The notes beneath the pieces were generated by a model. That model worked only from the letters and a program-made list of their open reading frames with translations. It made no database searches and had not been told where the DNA came from. From Okapia johnstoni (taxonomy: Eukaryota > Chordata > Mammalia > Artiodactyla > Giraffidae): DNA of 64,000 nt. The translations under genes were made by a program, and so were the position numbers. Below, piece by piece: positions 33,869-45,951 of the stretch. The stretch's first letter is position 1. Each line of letters begins with the position of its first letter. The stretch covers positions 94,989,461 through 95,053,460 of the forward strand of contig CM044307.1 in NCBI GenBank assembly GCA_024291935.2, written 5' to 3'.

Positions 33869-34206
33869 TTATATTTTTTAAAAAACTACAATGAAGTGGA
33901 GAAGGGTGTATGCAAAACATGCACATATTGGTTCTACAAACCATGATGAATTTCTGCATTAAACATACAGAACAAATATAGGAAAAGACAAAATCCTTCA
34001 GTATGTTCATTCTCTCCTTAAGCATTTTAATTTCCTCTCCAGTGCGTATATAAGGCAATGTTGCTTATAAATAAGCACACTGTTCCTCATGTTATTCAAG
34101 TTCTTTACTTCTCTGGATCTTGCTTGTTCTTACCTCATTCCAATAAAAAAGCATTACAACTTGCCCTTGTTCTTTCTCCTAACAATCCAAAATTTATGCT
34201 TCAGCT

Positions 34207-34419
34207 GTGCTCCGCTTAGTCGTTCAGTCATGTCCGACTCTTTGCGACCTATGAACTGTGGCCTGCCAGGCTCCTCTGTCCATGGAGATTCTCCGGGAAA
34301 GAACACTGGAGTGGGTTGCCATGCCCTCCTACAGGGGATCTTCCGAACCCGGGGATGGAACCCAGGGCTGCTGCATTGCAGGCGGATTCTTTACTGCCTA
34401 AGTTACCAAGGAAGCCCAG
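34207..34419 (-). mobile_element. Bov-tA SINE with 9-bp TSD
   Basis: Starts CTTAGTCGTTCAGTCATGTCC near 34215 and ends with the complemented head GGCGGATTCTTTACTGCC. GCTTCAGCT is duplicated at 34198-34206 and 34420-34428. Confidence 0.93.
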
Positions 34420-34428
34420 GCTTCAGCT

Positions 34429-35409
34429 ATATTGGTTTATTTTAGTCTCAAATTCCTGTTACTTCTAAGTTTGTCTGTCACACCACATTGCCAACAATAG
34501 TAGAAATTAAAAGTGAGTTTCCCTAATTTTTTTTTTCCAAAAGTAGAACTAAAAACCTGCCTACAATTATGCATCTTTTACTATCTTCTTCTATTCACTG
34601 TCCTGCCTTACAGGGAAAGCCTCTTTGTTCCTGTGTGCTTGAGAGACAATCTATTCCAAGCATTTCAAAAACCCTCCACTATTAATTATTCCTTCTTTTT
34701 TAAACCTTTTTTTTTTTTTTTGGTCTTAATATATTCAACCTCTGAATGACAGGAACACAGTATTTCTTGCCTTCTTCTATATATCAAAACTGACTGGTTT
34801 TTGTCTTACCTGAGATATGTTCAGTGCAGACTTCTAAATGATAGATTGCCCAGGGTCTGTCATCTAGCACTTTTTCTCCCTTCTCTTTTTGCTTCCTTTT
34901 GTGCAATACCATGGTTTTAAATGAGGTCCCACCAATAACAAACCTGATCACAATTCTTACTCTCTATTCTATTCCAGACACAGTGGTCTCCTATTTTAGC
35001 TTTCTTTTCTCCATCAAGACACATTTTGCTGAAAAAATTACTTCTGTATACACATCTCTCACTAACTCCATGCGCAATTACTTTAGTGCTCTAAATTTGC
35101 TCACTTGCCAATCTTAGGTGTTCACATAATTTGTATACCTATATGCATATGAACGTACAAATTTGTTTCTCTAGCTGAGAACTCTTACGTGATCTGTGAA
35201 ACTTACACCTTGTATCCTGCCTCCTTTGCATTTCCCCTCAAATGTGAAAAAGGCACACTGAGCTCCAAAGATCAAAACTAAAAATAATCACTTCTATTGT
35301 GCCTGAACTCAGGCTTCATCTGATACCCCCTAAATTAATGCCATAAATATATATATATATAATTCTAGAACACCAGCTCCGCTTTACCCCCTTTTCTCTA
35401 TGCAAATTA
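34429..35409. other. Anonymous AT-rich sequence
   Basis: No gene or placed repeat. T-runs at 34530 and 34708-34722 and a short TA tract at 35348-35362. Confidence 0.5.
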
Positions 35410-35965
35410 TTTCTGTTTCATTATTTATTTAAAACTTTTATTTTAAAGTATAATACATATAAATAGAAGAATACAAATCATCAGAATATAGCTCAGTAAA
35501 TTATCCTACAATTAATAGGATAATAGCACTGGAAAAAATCTATTCATTCCTCTTCTTACTTACTGTCCCTCTATCCTCCCTTTAAATAAAATACTATCCT
35601 TATTTCTAATACTGCGCATTAGTTTTGAGTAATTTTGAACTTTATAAAATGGATTCATGTATTATGTATTTGTTTGTATGTTTCTTTTTGGATTCAACAT
35701 TATGTTTGGACATTCATCCATCCCTATTTTTGTCTACAACAGTGGTTCATTGATTTTTCATTTCTGTATATTATCCCATTGTACGAATATACAAAATTTA
35801 ATTATCCATTATTCTGCTGATGCCTGTTTCATTAATTTCAAATTTTTGGCTGTTAAACTGAGCCAAGTATTAACATATGTTGTGTGTGCCTATTTCATGC
35901 CCATATTTACATATATTTCTGTTGAATTTATCTATTATTCTAATTTCTAGATTACAATGTAAGTT
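35410..35965 (-). mobile_element. Old L1 3' end (L1ME/L1MC-like)
   Basis: TTTATTTTAAAGTATAATACATA start typical of old L1 3' ends in reverse, then GGATTCAACATTATGTTTGGACATTCATCC, CATTGTACGAATATAC and TTATCCATTATTCTGCTGATG, matching the L1 3' region order. Heavily decayed. Confidence 0.6.
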
Positions 35966-36374
35966 TGATTTTGGTAAATAATGACCAGTATTGGTGATTT
36001 TTAACACATGAGCATTTTCTAAATATTTTCTTTCTTTTCAACCATATTTGTATGACTTTCAAACATAGTACAATTACAAAATTTTTGCAGTAATCTCCTC
36101 TCTGCAATAATCAGAACAGGATCTTTTTCAATTATATGGCCTTCTTCTAGACTCATTAATCTTTTTGGAAGCAAAAATATAACCCTGACTTACACTTCCA
36201 CCACAACACATCTGAATATGATGTGCCATACTCCTCACACTACTTCCTGTACAACCACCATGACAACCAGAGCATTTGCCTATCAAATCCTATTCTTAAG
36301 TTTTTGCTCATATTTATATTTGTTAATAGCACAATGTACATAGTACAGATACAATTATACACACATCACTTTGA

Positions 36375-36540
36375 TTCTTTTATAATCTGCTACAAACTTG
36401 TAAGCTCTGTAATGGCAGGTACTTGATGTTATTTCTCCTCCAACTTTAGATCCTTAATGCCCAGAACAATGTATAGGATATAGTAGGCATTGAAAATAAA
36501 TTGTTATTGAATGAATGCATTCATGCCTGAATGCATGAAT
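36375..36540 (+). mobile_element. L2 LINE 3' end relic
   Basis: TTGTAAGCTCTGTAATGGCAGG, CCTTAATGCCCAGAACAATG, TAGTAGGCATTGAAAATAAA and a (TGAA)n-like end are in the order of the mammalian L2 3' terminus. Ancient. Confidence 0.62.
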
Positions 36541-36724
36541 AAATGAGTGCCATTTACTCTGTGTGAAAGACTCTCTTTGCTCTTCATACTCCCACATTGT
36601 TTAGCTCTTCACAATGCATCATTCATGTCTTAGCTTATACATTGTTGACTAGCATTTCTTTTAGAAACAAAACTTCAGAAAAGTGCCCTTCTGCTGTGTT
36701 TTGTGTATGCCTGAGTGTCTGTGT

Positions 36725-36935
36725 GTTAAGTCGCTTCAGTCATGTCCAACTCTTTGTCACCCCAGGGACTGTAGCCCACCAGTCTCCTCTGTCCCGGACT
36801 TCCCAGGCAAGAATACTGCAGTGGGTTGCCCTGTCCTCCAACAGGGCATCTTCCCAACCCAGGGATCAAACCCACATTTCCTACAGTTCCTGAATTGCAG
36901 GCAGATTCTTTACCACTGAGCCACTGAGGCGGCAC
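36725..36935 (-). mobile_element. Bov-tA SINE
   Basis: Complemented BovA 3' end TTAAGTCGCTTCAGTCATG, then CCCAACCCAGGGATCAAACC and the complemented head GGCAGATTCTTTACCACTGAG. Confidence 0.93.
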
Positions 36936-37587
36936 CAACTATGCTTTACTTGTAATCAATTCTTCCTTATTCCAATTTAGCATATCATGTAGGAATGTCT
37001 ATGTTTTGTCACTAGTTTATAAGCTCCTGTGATAGAAGCTGTATCATGTTCACAAGAAAACCCCAGTTCCTGGAACAACTACTAAAATAAAGTAAAATAA
37101 CATAAAAGTTTGTTTCCTGACTTGGGTCTAGATTTCTTCATTTAAAAATTTAAATAGTGTCTTCATTTTTATTCAATATGAGTGTCATATGATTCACAAG
37201 TACATTAGTTCCAGATAATAAATTTGAATTACTTCAAGCATGACAGTGTCAAAAGTAATTCATTATCAAAGAAGTAAGAAGAAGAAAAAGACAAAAATGA
37301 AGAAAGTAGGAGAAAAGAAAGGACAGAAGAGGAAAGGAAAAGAAAAGTAAAAGAAAAAAAAAGGAAAAGAAGTAAGAGGAAAAGATACATTTGTAATGCA
37401 AAGATAAAAACTTTCTTTGTCTTTTTCTCATTTGTACTGACCTCAGTCTTCAGCATTTCTAATTTTCATGAATTTTTCAATCTAAAGCTCCCAAAACAAT
37501 AGATTGCTGTAAAATATCAAGGAAGATATTTTTAAGTATTTGTAATTCACCTCTAATGTACAAAAGCCCTATGCACCTATACATTTG
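36936..37587. other. Anonymous sequence with long purine tract
   Basis: Contains a polypurine A/G tract at 37263-37390. Minus frames here (37229-37456) are Ser/Phe/Leu-rich repeat artefacts. A weak L2-like patch is possible at 37015-37075. Confidence 0.5.
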
Positions 37588-37710
37588 TGGAGAAAGGAAT
37601 GGTTACTCATTCCAGTATTCTTGCCTGGAGAATTCCATGGACAGAGGAGCCTGATGGCTTACAGTCCATAGGGTCACAAACAATTTGACAAGACTGAGAA
37701 ACTAAGCACA
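37588..37710 (+). mobile_element. Bov-tA SINE, 5'-truncated
   Basis: Only the BovA part remains: GGAGAAAGGAATGG, CTTGCCTGGAGAATTCCATG and the ACTGAGAAACTAAGCACAC tail. The tRNA head is missing. Confidence 0.9.
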
Positions 37711-39797
37711 CAAATACTTTCTAAAATGTCTATAGGACCCAGGATTATTCTTGTTATATTTTCAAGGATATTTCCTTAGAAGCTGAGGGTAACAGCTACC
37801 TCTCTCTCCTGTGTAACCATCAAGATTCTTTTTTCTTTTTTTTGTCATTTTCTTGCCCACTGTTGACTCTCTCACATTTAAGATGGCATCTGGTTCTCAT
37901 TATATCACTTGAAGTATAATAATTGGGACAAAAAGAAAGCAGTACAATTATTGGCTGTAAGTAATAATATATTTTGCTTCAGAAACTTCACTTCTGAATT
38001 TAGGATAATATTAACAAATAAAGGTGTATAAAATACGTTCAGATAGCAGTGTACATAGGAGTTACAACTCTATCTGTATTATTTTGACAAAATAAGGTCT
38101 TAAACAAATATAAATATGAGTATGGTTAAAACAGTTAAAATAGTTTAAATATGATTGGACATACAGTTATTGCTAGATTGGTCCCATAATTTTAAAACTA
38201 ATAAATAAAAAAAAAGTCCTTTTGAATGAAATGTAGGTAGAAAGCATGGAAAAAACAAAACAAAACAAAAACCAGTGGGTTAAAAAAATTTTACCTTCAT
38301 ACACACATTTTTACATGGTGGAAATATGATAGTAGTAATTTCACTCCAAAATATACATTAAAAAGTTGTTTGCTTTTCAAGTTAGGAAGATGAACTGCTT
38401 TGTACCTTGTAGAAAGCAATTCATAGAGTATTTAATATTCTGATTTGGGGACAGCTTCCTTGGAAGACTAATTTTAATAAATGTTTCTTTATACAATTAT
38501 TTTTTTCTGAATAACACTGAATCAAAAATGGCTGCTATTTTCTTAGAATTAATTTTAGAGCTTTTGAAGTGAATGAGTTTGGCTATAAGGATAATATTGT
38601 CATGAAACTGGCAAAGAGGCCAAGTGATTGTGCACTCTTGCAATTTGTATGTCACATGATGCTCACAGAGTTCTAAAGTCTTTACTAAACAAGGTATCGG
38701 CTGCTTCCATTTGCAGCAGATGACAGTGCTGATTTCCAAATGGGAACTTCTCCAGATGAAGATAACTTCACTTGAATAATTTAATCACTAGTTGTGCACC
38801 CACAGTCAATCTATTAATTACTTGAACTGCTCCCAAATCATATCATCAGTCATTATTTTAACTTTAAATAGGATTTCAGATTTACCTATGGGTATCTATT
38901 AAGAGAAGGGAAAAATTTAATCATACAGCTTGGTGATTCTTAAGTCATTAGCTAGTATACTCAGCGAATCAGTTGCTAATGTGTTCAGCCAGAAATAATA
39001 GAATGTGAAGGTTTATATGAATCACCAAAAAGAAATCAGGAGACCCCGAGTCCAGCAGTCATATTGTGCTGCTCACTGGTACAAGCGAGGACCCATATTT
39101 CACTTTTCTCAATAGTGTGCAAACTTCTATTCCCATGTTAACATGTAACGGTGTCCAGATAGCTGTTGCTGTTCTAAACCCTACACTGAAGATACAGGTA
39201 GAAAAAAAAATGATAAAAGAGGGTAAATAAATATTGAACCCAGATTGGGGGAAAAAACTTTCTAGAAATCCTCAGATCACATTACATTGGTCAGAAGTGT
39301 GTCATATTCGTCCCCTAGCTAAGGAAGTATGAAAAAGATAGCAACTTAGGCTCAGAATATTGTTGCACTATGCAAATCTGAGGGACTCTTATTGAGGAAG
39401 AGTGAGAAATTGACATCGGATGACCATCCCAACATTATAAAATAAAATAAGTATCTTCTCTGGGTCACAATAAATTTGAGTTGTAAAAAATACATCTCAT
39501 TAAAAGGATTTTGTTTCATATACTATACAGCATAACAATATCTCATATTAATTGATGACATGCTACTTCAAACAAAGATATCAATTCTTTAAAAGTGTTA
39601 AATAATTAAAAGTAAACACTACACAATGTAAAATATTACTCCAGGTATACAAATGAGGACCTGAGACATAAAAACTAGTTCATGTTACTCACCTGCTAAG
39701 TACTGAATCAGAGGATTAAAAGTAAGCATTAAATTTCCTAGCGTCAATGTTTTCATAAGTAGAATGGAGAAAATAATAGTAACACTAATAGCGATGT
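37711..39797. other. Anonymous AT-rich, repeat-poor sequence
   Basis: 2.1 kb with no recognised gene and no young repeat. Contains a short (AAAAC)n at 38254-38270 and an 80-codon minus frame (38497-38739) without motif. Confidence 0.5.
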
Positions 39798-41445
39798 CAG
39801 TTCAGTTGCTCAGTCATGTCTGACTCTTTGTGACCCATGGACGGCATCACTCCAGGCTTTCCTGTCCATCACCAACTCCCAGAGGCTATTCAAACTCAAG
39901 TCTATCGTGTCAGTGATGCCATCCAACCATCTCATCCTCTGTCGTCCCCTTCTCTTTCTGCCCTCAAACTTTCCCTGTGTCAGGGTCTTTTCCAATGAGT
40001 CAGTTCTTTGCATCAGGTGGCAAAAGTATTGGAGTTTCACTTTCAGCATCAATCCTTCCGATGAATATTCAGGACTGATTTCTTTAGGATTGATGGTTTG
40101 GATCTCCTTGCAGTCCAAGGAACTCTCAAAAGTCTTCTCCAACACCACAGTTCAAAAGCATCAATTCTTCAGCGCTCAGCTTTCTTTATAGTCCAACTCT
40201 CACATCCATACATGATTACTGGAAAAAACATAGCTTTGACTAGATGGACTTTTGTTGACGAAGTAATGTCTTTGCTTTTTAATATGCTGTCTAGGTTGGT
40301 CATAGCTTTGCTTCCAATGAGCAAGTGTCTTTTAATTTCATGGCTGCAGTCACCATCTGCAGTGATTTTGGAGCCCAAGAAAATAAAGTCTGACACTGTT
40401 TCCCCATCTATTTGCCATGAAGTGATGGGACTGGATGTCATGATCTTAGTTTTCTGAATGTTGAGCTTTAAGCCAACTTTTTCACTCCCCTCTTTCACTT
40501 TCATCAAGAGACTCTTTAGTTCTTCTTCACTTTCTGCCATGAGGCTGGTGTCATCTGCATATCTGAGGTTATTGACATTTCTCCTGGCAATCTCGATTTC
40601 AATTGTGCTTCATCCAACCCCAGCATTTCACATGATGTACTCTGCATATAAGTTAAATAAGCAGGGTGACAATATACAGCCTTGACGTATTCCTTTTCCT
40701 ATCTGGAACCAGTCTGTTGTTCCATGTCTAGTTCTAACTGTTGCTCCTTGATCTGCATACAGATTTCTCTGCAGGCATACAATGTGGTCTGGTATTTCCA
40801 TCTCTTTAAGAATTGTCCACAGTTTCCACAGAGTCAAAGGCTTTGGCATAGTCAATAAAGCAGAGGTAGATGTTTTTCTGGAACTCCTGTTTTTTCAACG
40901 ATCCAATGGATGTTGGCAATTTGATCTCTGGTTCCTCTGCCTTTTCTAAATCCAGCTTGAACATCAGAAATCTCACAGTTCACTTACTGTCGAAGCCTGG
41001 CTTGGAGAATTTTGAGCACTACTTTGCTAGCATGTGAGATGAGTGCAATTGTGTGGTAGTTTGAATATTCTTTGGCATTACCTTTCTCTAAGATTGGAAT
41101 GAAAACTGACCTTTCCCAGTCCTGCGGCCACTGCTGAGTTTTCCATATTTGCTGGCATATTGAGTGCAGCACTTTCACAGCATCATCTTTTAGGATTTGA
41201 AATAGCTCAACTGGAATTCTATCACCTCTACTAGCTTTGTTCATAGTGATGGTTCCTATGGCCCACTTGACTTCGCATTCCAGGATGTCTGGCTCTAGGT
41301 GAGTGATCACATCATTGTGATTATCTGGGTCATGAAGATCTCTTTTGTACAGTTCTGTGTATTGTTGCCACCTCTTCTTAATATCATCCACTTCTGTTAG
41401 GTCCACACCATTTCTGTCCTTTACTGTGCCCATCTTTATCTTTGC
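39798..41445 (-). mobile_element. BovB LINE 1.65-kb fragment with RT domain
   Basis: Longest BovB piece in the window. On the minus strand it runs from the N-terminal side of the RT domain (149-codon frame 40984-41433, with VELFQILKDD and SVFIPILEKGN) through a 75-codon frame with IGKGIRQGCILSPCLFNLYAE (40628-40855). The catalytic YADD codons lie at 40550-40561, followed by MAESEEELKSLL (40169-40540) and the C-terminal domain to the 3' TTCAGTTGCTC complement. Several frameshifts separate these pieces, so it is inactive, but the RT palm motifs remain readable. Confidence 0.95.
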
Positions 41446-41644
41446 GTGAAGTAGTTATGTGGAGAGGATCAAATGATAAAAGAGATGAAAATATCTTAAA
41501 ATAGTGTGTTCTCAGTAAACTCCAGCTATGAAGACTATTCAGCTGCTTTGTCAATTATTTTAAATAGTCTGAAAAAAACACCAGTGCCTAGATTAGCATT
41601 TCATATATATTCAGTTATACTTTAAACAATTTACAAGCATTTAT

Positions 41645-41860
41645 GCATGCGAAATCATTTCAGTCTTGTTTGACTCTATGACCCTAAGGACTGTAGCCCA
41701 CCAGGCTCCTCTGTAGATTGGATTCTCCAGACAAGAATACTAGAGTGGGTTGCCATTTCATTCTCCAAGGGATCTTCCCGACCTGGGGATAGAATCCATG
41801 TCTCTTCTGTCTCCTGCATTGCAGTTGGGTTCTTTAACACTAGCATCACCTTGGAAGCTC
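41645..41860 (-). mobile_element. Bov-tA SINE
   Basis: Complemented BovA part GGACTGTAGCCCACCAGGCTC and head GTTGGGTTCTTTAACACTAGC. Diverged. Confidence 0.92.
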
Positions 41861-41910
41861 TAGCCCAAAAGTATTGTAACATTACAAAAATTTACTTGAA
41901 AACAGATTCA

Positions 41911-42105
41911 CATGATGCAGGGTGTTCGGGGCTTGTGCACCGGGATGACCTGGAGGGATGGATGGGGAGGGAGGTGGGAGGGGGGTCTGGAAGGGGAACA
42001 GATGTACACCCATGGTGGATTGATGTCAATGTATGGCAAAACCAATACAATATTGTAAAGTAAAAAAAATAGATAAATAAACTAATTTAAATTGAAAAAC
42101 AAACA
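41911..42105 (+). mobile_element. L1 3' end, severely 5'-truncated
   Basis: About 160 bp of ruminant L1 3'UTR (GGTGTTCGGGGCTTGTGCACC, GGAGGGATGGATGGGGAGGG, CAATATTGTAAAGTAAAAAAA) with an A-rich tail ending (AAAC)n at 42098. Same family as the L1 at the left window edge, opposite strand. Confidence 0.93.
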
Positions 42106-43329
42106 AACAAACAAAAAACACCTTAAGGTAGTTTAGATAAATGCACAAAGCAAAATGACTGCAGAAGCTGATTTTCCTACTGATTGTTTTTAGGTAAATT
42201 TTTTCTTTTTCTAAAAATTCTTGCTAAAGTGCTGAAAAATACAAAGATATCCATTTTACAGCAATTTCATAAAAGTATAAAAACTGTATTCTTTAATCTT
42301 CATGATAACTAGCAAAATAAACAGGTCAATTGTTCCCATTTCTACTTTTTTTAGAAATGGTAAAATCAAAACTCTGCATGATTAAATAATTGCCTAATTC
42401 AAAAACCTTTGAAACTGCCAGGGGAGTGACCAGAACCCAGTCTGCTATACTAAATTATAAACCCAGTGCTTTCAATATAATTTGCAGTGAAATCTGTAAT
42501 GACATCTTACCTTCATATTTATGTTGATTCAGAAATTATATAAGAAAATGAGCATTCATTCATATATATAAAAGTGAAAATGCTTTCTGTTTTTGCCTGA
42601 ATAATTTTTGAATATTTTAATTGTTCATATGAATACAGAATGCTTTTTGTACTACAAAATAATTTTGACTTTTAGCTTTTATGTGTTGAAAACAGCCTGA
42701 CAAGAACAAGTCAATAGAAAATTAGTAAAAGAATTGACACTTAATTTAAATATTGCTTCTCCAATTGATTTGCTGAATGGCCTCAGGAAAATGGTCTAAC
42801 GCATTTATATCTGTTTCTTCATTTGTAAAATTGCAAGTAAAATGTTTACTTTCCTACCTCACACAGGTATTATGTGAACTAATTAGTCAAGTGTAATTAG
42901 CAGGTACAGCATTTTCTGATTAGTTAGTTACTTATACAGAATAGAGAATTGACTGGTCAAGCTTACTAACATTTGCTAAAAAGTAATATTGACTTAGAAA
43001 CAATACAGGCTTATTATAAGATATATTGATATATTTAAAACTCATTTGCCAAAAGAAGTAAATACTGAAGTGAGTTTGTTCTTGAGACAGAATACCCTGG
43101 TGCTTCTGGTGAGTCACGGAAAAATCACAGGCAAAGTTGAATAGAATTTCTCCATTAGAAACATTTGTAAGAAATCATGGGACCTAGATTCTTGGCACTA
43201 AAATGGACTTTTTATTTCCTCAAATTCTACCATCATCTCATATTTGAACCCTCTTTTAATTTACCTGAAAAATCCATTTTTATTTTGACTATTTCCAGTG
43301 AACGTTACATTTAAACATGAATGGTTGTT
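42106..43329. other. Anonymous AT-rich sequence
   Basis: No gene or placed repeat recognised. Confidence 0.5.
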
Positions 43330-43640
43330 TTTATGAAGTAAAATATACATTAGCAAAAGTGTACAAAATACAAATGCATAGCTCATAAGCTAAAACTCAG
43401 TGAGTCATTAGAGAGTGAATCACATGTAACATACATTAAACAAAAAAAAATGTTTTAGCATCAAGCAAGTCCCTCTCAAACCTCTTCCCTATCCACATCA
43501 TCTATGGTTTCCTTGAAGTACTGTTGCCAGATAAAATACAAAATGCAATATTCAGTATATAGTAAGTAGATTTTCATTGTTTACCTAAAATTTAAACTTA
43601 CCTTGGCATCCTGTATTTCTTTTTTCTAAACTGGACATTT
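43330..43640 (-). mobile_element. Old L1 3' relic followed by palindromic MER53-like relic (possible)
   Basis: At 43330-43440, GAAGTAAAATATACATTAGC and TAAAACTCAGTGAGTCATTA resemble old L1 3'UTR. At 43523-43640, TTGCCAGATAAAATACAAAATGC and GGCATCCTGTATTTC form the diverged arms of a palindromic non-autonomous DNA element of the MER53 kind. Both calls are tentative. Confidence 0.42.
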
Positions 43641-44104
43641 TAAAATATGGTCTCTTCTCCTTAATTCTAACAATGTAACTTAGTTTGGCCTTCAAAAAGA
43701 TAAACACTATGTGAAATGAAATCAGTTTATTATGAATATGTTTCTCTGTGATTTCTTAGCTCTGCTTTGTGTGTATGAGCTTTATCCACTGTTCACTTTT
43801 ATTGCTATATTCTATTTGTCATCATTATAATGTTGATGGACATTTGAGTAGTATAAAATTTGAGCAATCGAAATTAATGGTGAAATTAATGTTCTTATCC
43901 TTAACTATTGGTGCTCATGTGGATAACCGTTTATGAAACTATAATTATTTAATATCATCTAACTGCCATTCAAAATTCAAAATTCCTGAATTACCTCAAA
44001 AATGGCCTTTTACAGTTGATTTGTTCAAACCAGGTTGCAGAAAAGATCCAACATTGCATTTTGTGGATATTTCCTTTATGCTCTTTTCTCCATTTTTGTT
44101 TTTT

Positions 44105-44284
44105 TATGGTGAAATACACATAAATTTAACATTTTAACCATTTTAGGAATGCAACTGAATAATATCAAATACCTTCCTGAGGTTGTACTACCATCATTAC
44201 ATCACTTTTTTTTTTTTAAACATATTTGGAAGTGAAATTGCTGGGTTAAGAAGATGCACATATTCAATTTTAATAGAAATATAC
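44105..44284 (-). mobile_element. Old L1 3' relic
   Basis: TTATGGTGAAATACACATAAA, ATTTTAACCATTTTAGGAATG and GTGAAATTGCTGGGTTAAG are reversed old-L1 3' features, with an internal T-run at 44207-44218. Confidence 0.55.
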
Positions 44285-44401
44285 AAAGAGTTATCTGATC
44301 AATTAAACTAAAAACAGATTTTCTGTAAAGATAAAATTGACAAACCTTTAGCTAATCCAGCTAAGGAAAAATAATATTTAAACAAATAAAATCAGAAATG
44401 A

Positions 44402-44620
44402 CAGGGAGTTAGGGATGGTCAGGTACACAATGTTATATCAACAAGAACCTACTGTATAGCACATGGAACTCAGTGCAGTGTTACATGGTAGCCTGGACGG
44501 GAGGGGAGTTTGGGGAAAAATGGATACTAGTATATGTATGGCCGAGTCCCTTCAGTGTTCACCTGAAACTATCACAACTTTATTAATCGGTTATACCCCA
44601 ATACAAAATAAAATTTAAAC
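44402..44620 (+). mobile_element. L1 3' end insertion with 13-bp TSD
   Basis: Short L1 3'UTR (AACCTACTGTATAGCACATGG, CGGTTATACCCCAATACAAA) with an AAAATTTAAAC tail. AAATCAGAAATGA is duplicated at 44389-44401 and 44621-44633, and the host L1 resumes after it. Confidence 0.9.
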
Positions 44621-45024
44621 AAATCAGAAATGATGGAGGGAACATACAACTGATACTGTAAGAAGGCATAGGATCATAAGAAACTACTCTGAATATTTAC
44701 ATGTCAACAAATAGATAATAAAGAATAATGGATAAATTATTAGAACAACACAATTTCCAATATTGGATCATGAAAAAATAGAAAATATAAACAAACCGAT
44801 AACAAATAAGGAGAGTGAACCAGTAATCAAAAACCCTGCAACAAAGAAAAGCCCAGACCAGATGGTTTCACTGGTGAATTCTAACAAATATTTAAAGAAG
44901 AATTAATGCCAGCCTTTCACAAACTCTTCCAAAAAATTGAAGAAGAGGGGATAACCCCAAATCCATTTTATGAGGTCAATATTACCCTGACACTAAAGTC
45001 AATTAAGGATACTAGCACATGAAA

Positions 45025-45233
45025 GGGTTTCCCTGGTGGCTCAGATGGTAAAAAATCTGCCTGCAATGCGGGAGACCTGTGTTCCATTCCTGGCTTGGGA
45101 GAATCACTTGAAGGAGGGCATGGCAACCCACTTCAGTATTCATGACTGGAGAATCTCCTTGAACAGAGGAGCCTGGCGGGCTACAGTCCATGGGGTTGCA
45201 GAACTGGACATAACTGAGCAACTAAGCACAGCA
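45025..45233 (+). mobile_element. Bov-tA SINE in L1
   Basis: Canonical head GGTTTCCCTGGTGGCTCAGAT, core CTCCTTGAACAGAGGAGCCTGG, tail GACATAACTGAGCAACTAAG. Flanking ACATGAAAG and ACACGAAAAG may be a decayed target duplication. Confidence 0.92.
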
Positions 45234-45951
45234 GTACACGAAAAGAAAACTTCAGCCGAATAGCACTTATAAAAATAAATACAAATAGTCTAAAAAAAAA
45301 AAAAAAGCAAAGCAAATTCAATAAATATTGAAAGAATATTAGATTGTGATCAAAAGGGACTTATCCTAGGAATGCAAGGATGTTTTAATGTATAATAATT
45401 GTGATAGGTCATATTAATAGATAGAATTAATAGAATAAAAGATAAAAATCATGTGATCATCTCAATAGATGCAAAAAACAAAGCACTTGGCGAAATACAA
45501 CTTTTTTTTTAATAATAAACACTCTGGACAAATTGGGTGTAGAAAGAACATACCTTAACATAGCAAAGACCATATATGATAAACCCAAAACTAACATCAT
45601 ACTCAGTGGTGAAATGCTGGAAATTTCTCTTTTAATTCCAGGAAAACGACAAGAGTGCCCATTCCCACCACTCTTATTTAGCATATTACTTAAAGCCCTA
45701 CCCAGAGCAGACAGACAAGGCACAAAATTAAAAGCCATCCAAATTGAAAACACAGAAGAAAAATTTCTTGTGAATGATGAGATCTTACGAAAATGTACAA
45801 AATGTACCTCGTTTTACAATGCCTTACTGCTCGTTGCAGATATTACCTTTTTACAACTTGAAAGTCTGTGGCAACCATGCTCTGAGCAAGTCTACTGGCA
45901 CAATATTTCCAACAGGCTTTGTTCACTTTTTTGTCTTTGCCACATTTTGCT

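Noticed and set aside
37229..37456. Ser/Phe/Leu-rich minus frames as a membrane protein
   Set aside because: They read through a polypurine tract; the hydrophobic look is compositional.
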